DNA of 64,000 bases from Candidatus Leptofilum gracile (GTDB lineage: Bacteria; Chloroflexota; Anaerolineae; Promineifilales; Promineifilaceae), in assembly GCA_016713825.1 (NCBI GenBank), contig JADJOJ010000010.1:124001-188000 (forward strand). The letters are read 5' to 3'. A program made the position numbers and the translations under genes. The notes under the pieces were generated by a model that was not told the DNA's origin, ran no database searches, and was given only the letters and a program-made list of their open reading frames with translations. Positions 33,277-41,671 of the stretch are shown piece by piece. Positions within the stretch are counted from its first letter, which is position 1. Every line of letters begins with the position of its first letter.

Positions 33277-34515
33277 TTACACAGTTTTGAGGTATTCGCG
33301 GATGAGCAAAGCGGCCGTGGCCCCTTCGCCAGCGGCGCTGGCCACCTGCTTGGTGCTGCCCGCCCGCACGTCCCCGGCGGCAAAAATGCCCGGCACGCTC
33401 GTCTCCAGCGCCGACGGTTCTCGCCCGCCAAACGGTGCCAGCGGGCCGTCGTGGACCAAATCGTGCCCCGTGACCAGGAAGCCCCACGGGTTTTGCTGCA
33501 CGGCGCTTCCGGCCAAAAAGCCCGTGTTGGGCGTGAGGCCGATGAAGATGAACGCGCCGTCCACCGCCAACGCTTCTTCGCGGTTGGTTTGGCTGTTGCG
33601 CAGGGTAAGCTGGTTCAATTTTGAGTCTGCCCCGCCAAATTCGGCGACCTCGGTGTGCCAGCGCACCTCAATTTTTGGCTCGCTCAACACCTTTTCCTGG
33701 ATGATTTTGCTGGCGGTGAATTCGCCGCCGCGCACCAAAATGGTCACTTTGTCGGCAAATTTGGTCAGCAGCAGACTTTCTTCTGTGGCGCTGTTGCCGC
33801 CGCCCACCACGGCAATCTCCTTACCTTTGTAAAACGGCCCGTCGCAGGTGGCGCAAAAATGCACGCCCGCGCCGATGTAGTCGGATTCGCCCGGCACGTT
33901 GAGGCGGCGGTAGCGGCTGCCGGTGGCGATGAGCAGGGCACGGCCGCTGTATTCGCTGCCGTCGCCGGTGGTGACGCAATGGTAATTGTCGTGGCTGTGG
34001 ATGCCCGTGACGTCTTGCGCTTGCAGCAGCTCTACGCCGAACTTTTCCGCCTGTTGGCGCAGCCGGTTGGCAAAGTCGATGCCCTGGATGCTTTCCGGGA
34101 AGCCGGGCATGTTGTCTAGCTTTTCGGTGGCGGCGGCCTGGCCGCCCAGGGCAGCGCGTTCAATCACCAGCGTGTCGATCCCTTCGCGGGCGGTGTAGAG
34201 GGCGGTGGTAAGCCCGGCTGGCCCGCCGCCAACGATGACCAAGTCGTAATGGTGGCGGCTGGCGGTTGTTTTGAGGCCGAGCTTTTTGGCCAGGTCGGCG
34301 TTGCTGGGTTCGGTGAGATGGCTGCCATCGCCAAAAACGATGGTGGGGATGATGCGTTTGCCGTCGTTGGTTTGGATGACAAACTGTTCGGCGTCGGCGT
34401 CTTGCTCGATGTCGATCCAGTTGTAGGGAATTTGGTGTTCGCCCAGGAATTGCTTGCTGCGGCGGCAGTCGGGGCACCAGTACGCGCCGTAAACGGTAAT
34501 AGTTGGTTCGGTCAT
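33277..34515 (-). CDS. trxB: Glutaredoxin-thioredoxin reductase fusion
   Basis: 412 residues combining two redox modules. Residues 1-80 are a glutaredoxin/NrdH-like domain with CPDC at 14-17 and the TIPT-like cis-Pro segment IIPTIVFGD. Residues 89-410 are an FAD/NADPH thioredoxin reductase with GGGPAG at 96-101, CATC at 221-224, GGGNSA at 238-243 and the terminal GIFAAGDVR motif. The reductase would thus carry its own disulfide acceptor. AAGGAG precedes ATG 34515. It is likely cytoplasmic, for thiol homeostasis or oxidative stress. The N-terminal domain could serve mycoredoxin-like chemistry instead of plain glutaredoxin activity. Confidence 0.92.
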   Translation of the reverse strand: MTEPTITVYGAYWCPDCRRSKQFLGEHQIPYNWIDIEQDADAEQFVIQTNDGKRIIPTIVFGDGSHLTEPSNADLAKKLGLKTTASRHHYDLVIVGGGPAGLTTALYTAREGIDTLVIERAALGGQAAATEKLDNMPGFPESIQGIDFANRLRQQAEKFGVELLQAQDVTGIHSHDNYHCVTTGDGSEYSGRALLIATGSRYRRLNVPGESDYIGAGVHFCATCDGPFYKGKEIAVVGGGNSATEESLLLTKFADKVTILVRGGEFTASKIIQEKVLSEPKIEVRWHTEVAEFGGADSKLNQLTLRNSQTNREEALAVDGAFIFIGLTPNTGFLAGSAVQQNPWGFLVTGHDLVHDGPLAPFGGREPSALETSVPGIFAAGDVRAGSTKQVASAAGEGATAALLIREYLKTV

Positions 34516-34537
34516 GAGTTCTCCTTATTAAATGGGA

Positions 34538-34754
34538 CGCGGATAAACGCGGATGAACGCGGATTAAATTTAGTAAATCTGCGTTCTATTATTTGTTTTG
34601 GAAGATCGTTGCAGCTGTTTCGACTCTTGTTTGGATAGATGGGGTGTCTGCGCGAAAAATTACGAATCTTTTTGAGCAAGTTGGTTTTTGTTTCACGCCA
34701 AGTCGCTAAGGAACAAAAATTATTTCTCTTGGCGGCTTCGCGTGAAACCGTCTT
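34538..34754. repeat. Family A repeat and a GTTTCACGCCAAG..CTTGGCGG hairpin (family K)
   Basis: 34538-34582 has ACGCGGATAAACGCGGATGA and a short inverted arm. 34694-34754 has GTTTCACGCCAAGTCGC and CTTGGCGGCTTCGCGTGAAAC-like arms. The 240-nt gap between trxB and the DUF4037 gene holds nothing else recognisable. Confidence 0.75.
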
Positions 34755-34756
34755 GT

Positions 34757-35881
34757 TTATGAATCTCCTTTCGGATTTTCGTTTTTGAAGAGTTGGGCGA
34801 AGGGGCGGAAGTGGTGGGGATTGGAGAGGATGTCGGTGTTGTCGCAGAGCTGATCCAGGTTGCCGAGGCCGGGGGGAAGGGCACGGATTTGCGGGTCTTG
34901 GATTTGGCGGGAGAGGGCGTCGGCGTATTGGTCGGTGTGGATGATGCGATACGGCCGTTCATGAAAAAACCCCACTTCGGCAGGCAGCGGTTCAGTCAAT
35001 TTCAGTTCATTCTGCCATCTGGCCACATGCAGGTACGCCTGGTTAAGGGCGGCTTCCCGCGCTTGCCAATTATCGGCCTGCCAGACGGGCTGGAACAGCG
35101 GCTGCAGATCGCGGGCGCAAGCCAATCGGGCAAAGGCGGTGCCGAACCATTTGGGGTACGGGGCGTGCTGCCTTTCCAGCAAAAAGGCGAGCCGCATGAT
35201 GTTTTGCACCTGCCGCGCCGCCAAAAGGCGCGAGCCCAGATCGTCCCCCACGTCGCCGGTGCGGCTGACGAACACATCTTCCTGGGCGATGCGCGTCCAC
35301 TGCCCGGCCAGCAGGTAAAGCCAGAGATCGTGCGGGTAAAAGTGCAGCGTCTGGCGCAGCTGGGTCATTTCGCCAAGATTGTCGTGGAAGAGACGGCCGT
35401 TCCGCACCGTGGCCAACATCTGCGAAGGCAAACAGAGCCAATCGACGGGCTGCATGGGTTGGTTGAGGTCTAAGGCCAGATAGCTGTGAGCAAAGCGGGC
35501 GGCGGTGGTCAGCTCGATGGCGTGGTTGACGGGCGGCGCGTCGAGGTAGGTGAGGTTGAGGGTATTGTCGTTGTGACGGCCGTAATGCGTGGGATAGCCA
35601 CGAAACGTCAGGGGAAGTTCATTTTTCAGCAATTCGTCGATGGCGGGGGCCAGTTCGGTAAAATCGGCTTCGGTCAGGAAGAGCGTGCCGCGCGGTCCCC
35701 AGTCGTGGTCGCGGGATTGGGGCGTGTCGAAGCCGAGCACGTCGGAGCCGCCGCCCAGCCGCCCGGCGGCGTAGCGCAGGCTGGGGAAGTGGTGGTGGAG
35801 TAACGGCCGTATCGCTTCCGCAAAAAATTGTTCACACAAATCCAGCCCCTGGATAAAGGGCAGCGCCATCATTTCGTTCAT
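34757..35881 (-). CDS. DUF4037 (nucleotidyltransferase-like) protein
   Basis: A 374-residue cytoplasmic protein of the DUF4037 family. A GGGSDVLGFDTPQSRDHDWGP block near residues 43-63 gives the Gly-Ser plus Asp-x-Asp arrangement of the nucleotidyltransferase fold. PVDWLCLPSQMLATVRNG and TGDVGDDLGSRLLAARQVQNIMRLAFLLER form the family's helical half. It may transfer nucleotides to small molecules or proteins, but no substrate is established. It is flanked by repeats on both sides and has no obvious operon partner. Confidence 0.82.
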   Translation of the reverse strand: MNEMMALPFIQGLDLCEQFFAEAIRPLLHHHFPSLRYAAGRLGGGSDVLGFDTPQSRDHDWGPRGTLFLTEADFTELAPAIDELLKNELPLTFRGYPTHYGRHNDNTLNLTYLDAPPVNHAIELTTAARFAHSYLALDLNQPMQPVDWLCLPSQMLATVRNGRLFHDNLGEMTQLRQTLHFYPHDLWLYLLAGQWTRIAQEDVFVSRTGDVGDDLGSRLLAARQVQNIMRLAFLLERQHAPYPKWFGTAFARLACARDLQPLFQPVWQADNWQAREAALNQAYLHVARWQNELKLTEPLPAEVGFFHERPYRIIHTDQYADALSRQIQDPQIRALPPGLGNLDQLCDNTDILSNPHHFRPFAQLFKNENPKGDS

Positions 35882-35924
35882 CGTTTCACTCCTTAATTTT
35901 AGCTTTAGGAGTTACGCACTTGGA

Positions 35925-36090
35925 ACATTTTTTGACACGAATGGCACGAATTTCACAAATAATCTCGAAAAATTCGTGTGGATTCGTGTAATTCGGGTCA
36001 ACTGCGTAAGTCCTAAGCTTTTAGGATTTCGTGGGGTTCAGCGTGAAACGTGCTGCGTGAAGTGCGGAGAGTTACGCATCACACATCATG
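35925..36090. repeat. Two tandem-inverted repeats (families J and D)
   Basis: 35932-36000 pairs GACACGAATGGCACGAATTTC with AAATTCGTGTGGATTCGTG-type arms (shown in part). 36040-36090 has GCGTGAAACGTGCTGCGTGAA and GCATCACACATCA words. The 300-nt stretch 35882-36180 contains these and the promoter at 36147, and no gene. Confidence 0.7.
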
Positions 36091-36146
36091 ATCTGTCAAC
36101 CACTTAAATTTCCAAAGAGCCTAATTTTATTCTAGCTGAACCCTGC

Positions 36147-36152
36147 TATAAT
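36147..36152 (+). promoter_or_regulatory. -10 element TATAAT upstream of 36181
   Basis: TATAAT lies 28 nt before ATG 36181, with GGAG at 36171-36174. The -35 is weak. Confidence 0.45.
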
Positions 36153-36180
36153 CCCACCAAGCCAGATTTCGGAGATTCAG

Positions 36181-37254
36181 ATGAGTGAGCAATACCCAGA
36201 TTATGTTTCGCGGCGATTGGCCCAGGCGCGGGCTTTGCTGCAAGAAGATGATTACGGCCAGATGGATGCGGCGGCGCTTTGTTTTGAGGTGCTGGCTAGT
36301 TTTCCTGATCTGCATGAGGCGTCTGAGCTGGTTTTGCAGGCGTTTAGCGATCCGTGGCTGATTCGGGACAACCGCAAGGCGATTGGGCGGCACGTGGATG
36401 AGTGGGACGACCGCCCCTGGCAGCAGCGGCGGCGGCTGGCGCTTTCGTTTCGCTACACCAGCCGGTGGGACGGCCGTTTCCGCCAATACGATGAATCTGT
36501 AGACCCCGACGATGTGCTGCCCGCCGACGTGCGCGACATGCTGGATGAAGGACGCCGCCAGCTTTTGCAAGATTATTTGCTGGGGCAGTCGCGCGGCAGC
36601 GAGATGGCCTGGCCCATCTTTTTGGCAGCGTTTAAGCGCACCGCCAAGCCAGAGGTGGCGATGCTCTGGGTGGGGCATCTCTACGCCGATCAAGGCTATT
36701 TTGCCGAGGCGGTGGACGTGTTGGAGATGCTGCTGGCCCAGTTCCCAGAGTCGCAAGACGGCCGTCGCCTGTGGGCAGAAGTGCGCTGGTGGCGGGATTA
36801 CCAACTGCGCATCCCCTGGATTCCGCCGCGCACTGGTTCAAACGGCCGTCGCTACCGCCAGATGATGGCCCAAATCGATCCCGATTTTGCCGCCGAGCCA
36901 GATGTTTATGACGCGCCATTTGAGCACATTCCCCCCAATTTGGAGAACTTGCCAGACGATTTTACCTTGCCGCAGCCGGTGCAGGCGGAGCTGATTGCCC
37001 GGGTGGATGAGGTGTTGGCCGCTTTGCCGCAGGAGATTGGGTGGGGAACGGCCGTAGATTGGAGCTACCTGGACAAGCTAGAAAGCGGCGACATCGACAC
37101 CAGCCAATTCCCCGAATGGGCCCAATATTTGCTGCTAGAAATCGACGATCCGCAGCAGGAGCTGTTCCTCAAGCAATACCTGCTCAGCTACTTCTCCAAC
37201 CCGCCCCTCTTCGACGACGGCGATGACGAAGAGGACAGCTTTTTCCCCGATTAG
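36181..37254 (+). CDS. TPR-like hypothetical protein
   Basis: A 357-residue soluble acidic protein. Helical repeats resembling tetratricopeptide units occur in the N-terminal part (AALCFEVLASFPDLHEASELVLQAF) and the middle (VGHLYADQGYFAEAVDVLEMLLAQFPES). The C-terminus ends in a strongly acidic DDGDDEEDSFFPD tail. No catalytic motif or export signal. It is probably a scaffold or interaction protein. TATAAT and GGAG upstream support ATG 36181. A family B repeat follows 23 nt after the stop. Confidence 0.75.
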   Translation: MSEQYPDYVSRRLAQARALLQEDDYGQMDAAALCFEVLASFPDLHEASELVLQAFSDPWLIRDNRKAIGRHVDEWDDRPWQQRRRLALSFRYTSRWDGRFRQYDESVDPDDVLPADVRDMLDEGRRQLLQDYLLGQSRGSEMAWPIFLAAFKRTAKPEVAMLWVGHLYADQGYFAEAVDVLEMLLAQFPESQDGRRLWAEVRWWRDYQLRIPWIPPRTGSNGRRYRQMMAQIDPDFAAEPDVYDAPFEHIPPNLENLPDDFTLPQPVQAELIARVDEVLAALPQEIGWGTAVDWSYLDKLESGDIDTSQFPEWAQYLLLEIDDPQQELFLKQYLLSYFSNPPLFDDGDDEEDSFFPD

Positions 37255-37276
37255 GAAGCAGAAACATTTTACCTGC

Positions 37277-37340
37277 GAGATTGGAGATTGGAGACTGGAG
37301 ATTGCAAACCCCCAATCTCCAATTTCCAATCTCTAATCCC
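37277..37340. repeat. Family B tandem-inverted repeat (GGAGATTGGAGA)
   Basis: The left arm GAGATTGGAGATTGGAGACT and right arm CCAATCTCCAATTTCCAATC flank TGCAAAC. Relatives are at 39357-39423 and 62868-62952. Confidence 0.9.
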
Positions 37341-37358
37341 CCAAAAGGAACTCAGCAC

Positions 37359-38144
37359 TTGCAATTACCAACCTACCCACTGCAATTTTGGCTGGCGGCG
37401 GTGGCCACGGCGCTGCTGATTGGCATCTCCAAGGCGGGGTTTGGCGGCGGGCCGGGGGTGATTGCCACGCCGCTGCTCTCGCTGGTGCTGCCGGTGCCAG
37501 AAGCGGCGGCGCTGCTGCTGCCCATTTTGCTGCTGGCAGATCTGTTTGCCGTGCGCCATTACACCAATCAGGTAGACAAACCGAGCCTGCGGGCGCTGCT
37601 GCCAGGGGCGCTGTTGGGCATTTTGCTGGGCGCATTCTTTTTCCGCCAGTTCAGCGACCAGGAGCAGGTGTTGAAGCTGGGGATGGGCATTTTGGCGCTG
37701 GCGTTTGTGCTGTACCAGGCAGTGCGCAGCCGGATTTTGCAGGTGGTGGGTGGGAAACGGCCGTCTCCCCTCACCGGCTTCATTCTGGGCACAACGTCTG
37801 GTTTTACCTCCACCCTGGCCCACGTCGGCGGCCCCCCGATGATGATTTACATGCTGCCGCAAAAGCTGCCCCGGAATTTGTTTGTGGGGACAACGGCCGT
37901 ATTCTTCTTCATCATCAATCTGGTGAAACTGGTTCCCTACGCGTTGTTGGGTTTGCTGGTGGTGGGCAACCTCAGCGTCACTTTGCTGCTGCTGCCGGTG
38001 CTGTTTGTGGGCACCCGGCTGGGCGTCTGGCTCAACCAGCGCTTTAGCGAGCTTTGGTTTAACCGCGTTGTCTATGCCATTTTGCTGCTGGTTGGCCTCC
38101 AGCTCATCCTCGGCCAAAGCTTCATTAGCCTCATTTTTGGCTGA
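37359..38144 (+). CDS. TSUP/TauE-SafE family membrane transporter
   Basis: A 261-residue integral membrane protein with seven or eight helices, of the sulfite/sulfoacetate exporter family (DUF81). The family pattern is seen in ISKAGFGGGPGVIATPLL near the start and its inverted repeat GFTSTLAHVGGPPMMIYML in the second half. TTG 37359 is chosen since AAAAGGAA (37343-37350) precedes it; an upstream ATG at 37281 lies inside a family B repeat and would encode repeat-derived residues. It may export sulfite or organosulfonates. Neighbours give no clue to the substrate. Confidence 0.85.
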   Translation: MQLPTYPLQFWLAAVATALLIGISKAGFGGGPGVIATPLLSLVLPVPEAAALLLPILLLADLFAVRHYTNQVDKPSLRALLPGALLGILLGAFFFRQFSDQEQVLKLGMGILALAFVLYQAVRSRILQVVGGKRPSPLTGFILGTTSGFTSTLAHVGGPPMMIYMLPQKLPRNLFVGTTAVFFFIINLVKLVPYALLGLLVVGNLSVTLLLLPVLFVGTRLGVWLNQRFSELWFNRVVYAILLLVGLQLILGQSFISLIFG

Positions 38145-38155
38145 AAAATAGATTT

Positions 38156-38214
38156 TGACACGTGATACGTGAGGCGTGACGAAGCAGTTCACGTATCACG
38201 CTTCACGTATCATT
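38156..38214. repeat. Family D tandem-inverted repeat (CACGTGATACGTGAGGCGTGA)
   Basis: ACACGTGATACGTGAGGCGTG and CACGTATCACGCTTCACGTA arms lie between the transporter and the HAD gene. Confidence 0.85.
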
Positions 38215-38240
38215 CAAGTGACCTCTGTGGCCAAAACCAG

Positions 38241-38253
38241 TATAATCCCCGCA
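38241..38253 (+). promoter_or_regulatory. TATAAT with leaderless start of the HAD gene
   Basis: TATAAT 38241-38246 puts +1 at 38253, the A of the ATG. No ribosome site precedes it. Confidence 0.6.
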
Positions 38254-38918
38254 TGATTCAAGCACTAATTTTCGACTTTGACGGCCTGATTTTCGACTCT
38301 GAAACCCCTGATTTTGTCTCCTGGCAAGAAACATACGCCGCCCACGGCGTTGAACTTTCGCGTGAGGTGTGGGCGGCCCAAATTGGCACCATCACCTTCA
38401 ACCCGTATCTGCACCTGGAAGCGCTGCTGGGGCGGCCGGTTGACCGAACCGCCGTTCACGCCAGCCGCAAGGCGCGGGACAACGAACTGATCGCCGCCCA
38501 AACCATTCTGCCCGGCGTGGTAGATTATTTGGCGCAGGCGCGGGCGCTGGGGCTACAAATCGCCATCGCCTCTAGCTCTGACCATAAGTGGGTGGATGGC
38601 CATTTGCAGCGGTTGGGCCTGTTTGACCAGTTTGAGCACATTTTTTGCAACGATGACGTGGGTGGCGTGGGCAAGCCAGACCCGGCGGTGTACCGTGCGG
38701 CCGTTTCTGCCCTGAACATCGCCCCACACGAAGGATTGGCCCTGGAAGATTCGCCCAATGGGGTGACGGCGGCCAAGGGTGCGGGGCTGTGGTGTACGGC
38801 CGTTCCCAACCAGATGACCCACGACCTCAACTTTGACCACGCCGACTACCGCCTGAGCGCCCTCACCCAGATGCCGCTCAGCCAGCTCATCGCGGAGGTG
38901 ACCCGTGGCGCAAGCTAA
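38253..38918 (+). CDS. HAD-superfamily hydrolase, subfamily IA (phosphoglycolate/beta-phosphoglucomutase-like)
   Basis: A 222-residue phosphatase or phosphomutase. The nucleophile motif I is FDFDGLIFDSE at residues 6-16. Motif II is IASSSDHKWV, motif III the Lys in GKPDPAVY, and motif IV is LEDSPNGVTAAKGAG. The alpha-helical cap after motif I places it in subclass IA. It appears leaderless. It overlaps the MazG-like gene by 14 nt, so the pair is translated together. A sugar-phosphate substrate is likely. Confidence 0.9.
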   Translation: MIQALIFDFDGLIFDSETPDFVSWQETYAAHGVELSREVWAAQIGTITFNPYLHLEALLGRPVDRTAVHASRKARDNELIAAQTILPGVVDYLAQARALGLQIAIASSSDHKWVDGHLQRLGLFDQFEHIFCNDDVGGVGKPDPAVYRAAVSALNIAPHEGLALEDSPNGVTAAKGAGLWCTAVPNQMTHDLNFDHADYRLSALTQMPLSQLIAEVTRGAS

Positions 38919-39366
38919 CCCACCTGTCCCCCAGCCGGGGCTGAGCAACGCGGAGAAAATTGTGGAATTTCATACGGCCGTTGGGGCGCCGGTGCCGGAA
39001 AAGCCAATGGTGCCGCCGCTAGAGATTTTGCAGCTGCGCCAAAAATTGCTGCAGGAAGAATTTGCGGAGGCGAGTGAGGCGTTGGGGGAATTAACGGCCG
39101 TTCTGCAAGCGGGCCAACCCATTCAGCCCACCGCCGTAACCGACTGGGTGCATGAACTGGCCGACCTGCTCTACGTCACCTACGGCGCAATTTTGGCCTG
39201 TGGCGTCGATCCCGACCCCGTTTTTGCCGAAGTCCACCGCGCCAACCTGAGCAAAGCAGGCGGCCCCACCCGCGAAGATGGCAAAGTGCTCAAGCCCCCC
39301 GGCTGGCAGCCCGCCGATGTGCGTGGGGTGATTGAAAAACAAGTGAATGGAAGAAGTGGAGATTAG
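38905..39366 (+). CDS. MazG-like / PRA-PH superfamily pyrophosphohydrolase
   Basis: A 153-residue all-alpha NTP pyrophosphatase relative. The metal-binding pattern E-x-x-E...E-x-x-D appears as LLQEEFAEASEA and then VHELADLLYVTYGAILACGVD. FAEVHRANLSKAGG is the family's C-terminal motif. The start is GTG at 38905 inside the HAD gene. The stop TAG is part of the following GGAGATTAGAGATTGG repeat, so the last few residues derive from it. It probably cleaves nucleoside triphosphates or related house-cleaning substrates. Confidence 0.85.
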   Translation: MAQANPPVPQPGLSNAEKIVEFHTAVGAPVPEKPMVPPLEILQLRQKLLQEEFAEASEALGELTAVLQAGQPIQPTAVTDWVHELADLLYVTYGAILACGVDPDPVFAEVHRANLSKAGGPTREDGKVLKPPGWQPADVRGVIEKQVNGRSGD

Positions 39367-39423
39367 AGATTGGAGACTGGAGATTAAAAGCGCCCCATCT
39401 CTAATCTCCAGTCTCCAATCTCC
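39357..39423. repeat. Family B tandem-inverted repeat
   Basis: GGAGATTAGAGATTGGAGAC and CTAATCTCCAGTCTCCAATC arms. It begins within the last codons of the MazG-like gene and ends 10 nt before the next start codon. Confidence 0.9.
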
Positions 39424-39432
39424 CCCAAAATC

Positions 39433-40314
39433 ATGAAACTGAGTGAACGTGCCCTAAAAGACCAGCTTTACGAGATTGCCGACAATGAGTTTGCCCTGCC
39501 GGAGCAGGCCAAAGCGCTGCCCCGTGCTCTGGAAATGCTGCCTCACCTGGGCAGCCCGGATGCGGAGCTGCGGGACGATTTGCTCTACAGCACGCTGGCC
39601 ACCTGGATTTTGGCGGACAAATTTGAGGACGATGATCTAAAAACGGTGCTGCGCCAATTGCTTACGGAGGAGCATCTGTTTTACAAGCTGGGCGAGTTGG
39701 ACACGGATTCGGTGTTTATGCGCAGCTTTTCGGTGCTGCTGCTGCCGTTGATTTTGAGCTGTCATCGGAAACGGCCGTTCCTCATGCCCTACGAACTGCG
39801 CGAACTCAAAGTAAAATTGCTGGATTATCTGGAGCGGGAGCAGGATTTGCGCGGCTTCATTCTAGACGAGGATGAATTTGGCGAGTCAAAAGGGTGGGCC
39901 CATGCCGTTGCCCACACCGCCGACGCCCTGGATGAGCTGGTGCAGTGCAAAGATATGGGCAGCGAAGAGCTGCTGGAAATTTTAGACGCCATCCGCCAGC
40001 GCATCGCCGAGCCGAAGGTGGTTTTTACCCATTCCGAGGATGAGCGATTGGTGACGCCGGTGATTGCCGCCCTGGGGCGCAAGCTGCTCACCCCCGCCGA
40101 CGTGAAAAGCTGGCTGGAGGGGTTTGTGCCCCTGGCCCAGCAAACGGAGCCATTCCCCGACTGCTACCGGCAGACGCAAAACGTGAAGAACTTTCTGCGC
40201 AGTCTCTACTTCCGCGCCCGCAAGCCAGAAACGGCCGAACTCATCGGCGAAAACAGCGCCAACGCCCTGGCCGAGCTGGTTGGCAAAACCCTGCAAACCA
40301 TCGCCCTGTTCTAA
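39433..40314 (+). CDS. DUF2785 domain-containing protein
   Basis: A 293-residue soluble, all-helical protein. The combination ELRDDLLYSTLATWI, MRSFSVLLLPLIL, DEFGESKGWAHAVAHTADALDELV and the later VFTHSEDERLV matches the DUF2785 family, whose function is not known; the repeated His and Asp suggest a metal site. ATG 39433 lies 10 nt after the end of a family B repeat with little ribosome site (CCCCCAAAATC). It may be cotranscribed with the HAD and MazG-like genes. Confidence 0.78.
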   Translation: MKLSERALKDQLYEIADNEFALPEQAKALPRALEMLPHLGSPDAELRDDLLYSTLATWILADKFEDDDLKTVLRQLLTEEHLFYKLGELDTDSVFMRSFSVLLLPLILSCHRKRPFLMPYELRELKVKLLDYLEREQDLRGFILDEDEFGESKGWAHAVAHTADALDELVQCKDMGSEELLEILDAIRQRIAEPKVVFTHSEDERLVTPVIAALGRKLLTPADVKSWLEGFVPLAQQTEPFPDCYRQTQNVKNFLRSLYFRARKPETAELIGENSANALAELVGKTLQTIALF

Positions 40315-40327
40315 AAACGCATGTTAC

Positions 40328-40490
40328 GCGACGAAAACCTCTGAGGTTTCTCGTTACACTGGAAATGTTTCTAAATTGCAAAACCTCAGAGGTTTGCAAA
40401 AAGAGTGCGTAACATCAGTTAAAAAATTTGGATGCGGATGAACGCGGCCAAGCGCGGATTTTTTTATTCATCCGCGCTCGTCCGCGTCCC
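40328..40490. repeat. AACCTCTGAGGTTT pair (family L) and family A repeat
   Basis: 40330-40400: AAAACCTCTGAGGTTTCTCG and AAAACCTCAGAGGTTTGC face each other, each itself palindromic. 40430-40490: GATGCGGATGAACGCGG and CGCGCTCGTCCGCGTCCC arms. The second ends at the stop of the monooxygenase gene. Confidence 0.8.
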
Positions 40491-40780
40491 TAAAAAACTC
40501 GCTCGTAATGGTCTACCGTGGGGAACGGGTCGTAAAAGTGGTGGAGCAGCGCCCGCCACTGCTGGTATTCGGCTGATTGGCGGAAGCCGATGGTGTGGTC
40601 TTCCAGCGTTTGCCAGCGCACCAGCAGGATGTACTGGTTGGGCGACTCCACGCATTTTTGCAGCTCGTGGCTCACGTACCCGCCCATCCCGGCAATGATG
40701 GTTTGGGCCTGGGCAAAAGCGGCTTCGAAAGCGGCCGTTTCTCCCCTCTTCACGTTCAAAATAGCAACTTCTAAAATCAT
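40490..40780 (-). CDS. Antibiotic biosynthesis monooxygenase (ABM/YgiN-like) domain protein
   Basis: A 96-residue dimeric alpha+beta barrel of the ABM superfamily. It starts ILEVAILNVKRGETAAFEAAFAQAQTII, typical of the first strand and helix, and contains YILLVRWQTLEDHTIGFRQSAEYQQW, the conserved second half. Members include heme- or quinone-modifying monooxygenases and stress-related proteins; the substrate is unknown. GGAGACC precedes ATG 40780. It is flanked by repeats on both sides and is probably monocistronic. Confidence 0.88.
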   Translation of the reverse strand: MILEVAILNVKRGETAAFEAAFAQAQTIIAGMGGYVSHELQKCVESPNQYILLVRWQTLEDHTIGFRQSAEYQQWRALLHHFYDPFPTVDHYERVF

Positions 40781-40802
40781 CGGGGTCTCCTTGAGTAGTG
40801 TT

Positions 40803-40902
40803 GTAAACCTGACAGGTTTATGAAGAGCCTGGTTATTAAGCTAAGTTTGCTCAGCAAGGATACTTTATAGCGAAGGAACGTCGTAAACCTGTCAGGTTTT
40901 TT
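40803..40902. repeat. AACCTGACAGGTTT/AACCTGTCAGGTTT repeat pair (family L)
   Basis: GTAAACCTGACAGGTTTATG at 40803-40822 and TAAACCTGTCAGGTTTTTTA at 40882-40901 face each other. The second overlaps the end of the yqeK-like gene and adds a T run as seen from the plus strand. Confidence 0.8.
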
Positions 40903-41506
40903 AGCCAAGCTCTTCATACGCCGCCAAGAACCAGGGGTGGATCAGGCGCAGGCTGGCCCGCTGCTGCCAGAGGTAGTTCAGATACACCCGGCAGGCGGCG
41001 TCGAGGTTGTGGGCTACGGCCGTTTCCAATTCAGGCAAATACGGCGGCTCCCCCGGCTGGTCCCACTTGATTTTGTCGGCGATGAACACAATCTTGTCTA
41101 GCAAGCTGGCCCCGGCCTTGAGCGTGGTGTGGCAGCCGATGGCGCTGAGAACGGCCGTATCCGCCACGCCAAACAGTTCCCGCGCCACCACCACACTCAG
41201 CTTTTGGTGCAAAATCATGGGGAAATCGGCCTCGCCGGGCAGCACAGGGATGCCAAACGCAGCACACATTTCAACACGCACCTCGTTGGGAATGACGGCG
41301 CTGATGTCGTGCAGCCAGCCAGCTGTTTCTGCGCCATCGGCATCCGCGCCAAACTGGCTGGCCAACCGCCGCGCCTCCTGCGCCACGCGGTGCACGTGCC
41401 CGGCGATCTTGGGGTATTGGTGATGGGTGAGAACGGCCGTAACGTCCCGCCCCAGTTCGCCCGTTAATTCAATAGTTGCAAAATAAGGTTGTAATTGTGG
41501 ATGCAT
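40901..41506 (-). CDS. yqeK: YqeK-like HD-domain protein (symmetric diadenosine tetraphosphatase family)
   Basis: 201 residues. The HD pattern is HVHRVAQEARRLA (first His), GWLHDISAVIP (His-Asp), then IGCHTTLKAGASLLDKIVFIADKIK, which is the YqeK hallmark including the late Asp. YqeK hydrolyses Ap4A to ADP. The start ATG 41506 lacks a ribosome site, but TAAGCT lies exactly 7 nt upstream on the minus strand, so it may be leaderless. In many bacteria yqeK follows nadD; here it stands alone. Confidence 0.87.
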   Translation of the reverse strand: MHPQLQPYFATIELTGELGRDVTAVLTHHQYPKIAGHVHRVAQEARRLASQFGADADGAETAGWLHDISAVIPNEVRVEMCAAFGIPVLPGEADFPMILHQKLSVVVARELFGVADTAVLSAIGCHTTLKAGASLLDKIVFIADKIKWDQPGEPPYLPELETAVAHNLDAACRVYLNYLWQQRASLRLIHPWFLAAYEELG

Positions 41507-41671
41507 CTGCCAAGCTTAGCACAAATCGTAGGCGGAACCGTTAGAAAAATTTGCCAGACTGATGGTGAAATCTTGCAAAAATTCGTGGCATAGAGCACAA
41601 AAGTTTTTGCGTTCATAGTGACCGCCGATATGTTTGAAACTTTTGTACTCTCCAGTTCCGTGGAGACAAAA

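Noticed and set aside
37281..37358. N-terminal extension of the TSUP transporter
   Set aside because: The residues are encoded by a GGAGATTGG-type repeat; TTG 37359 has AAAAGGAA at good spacing.
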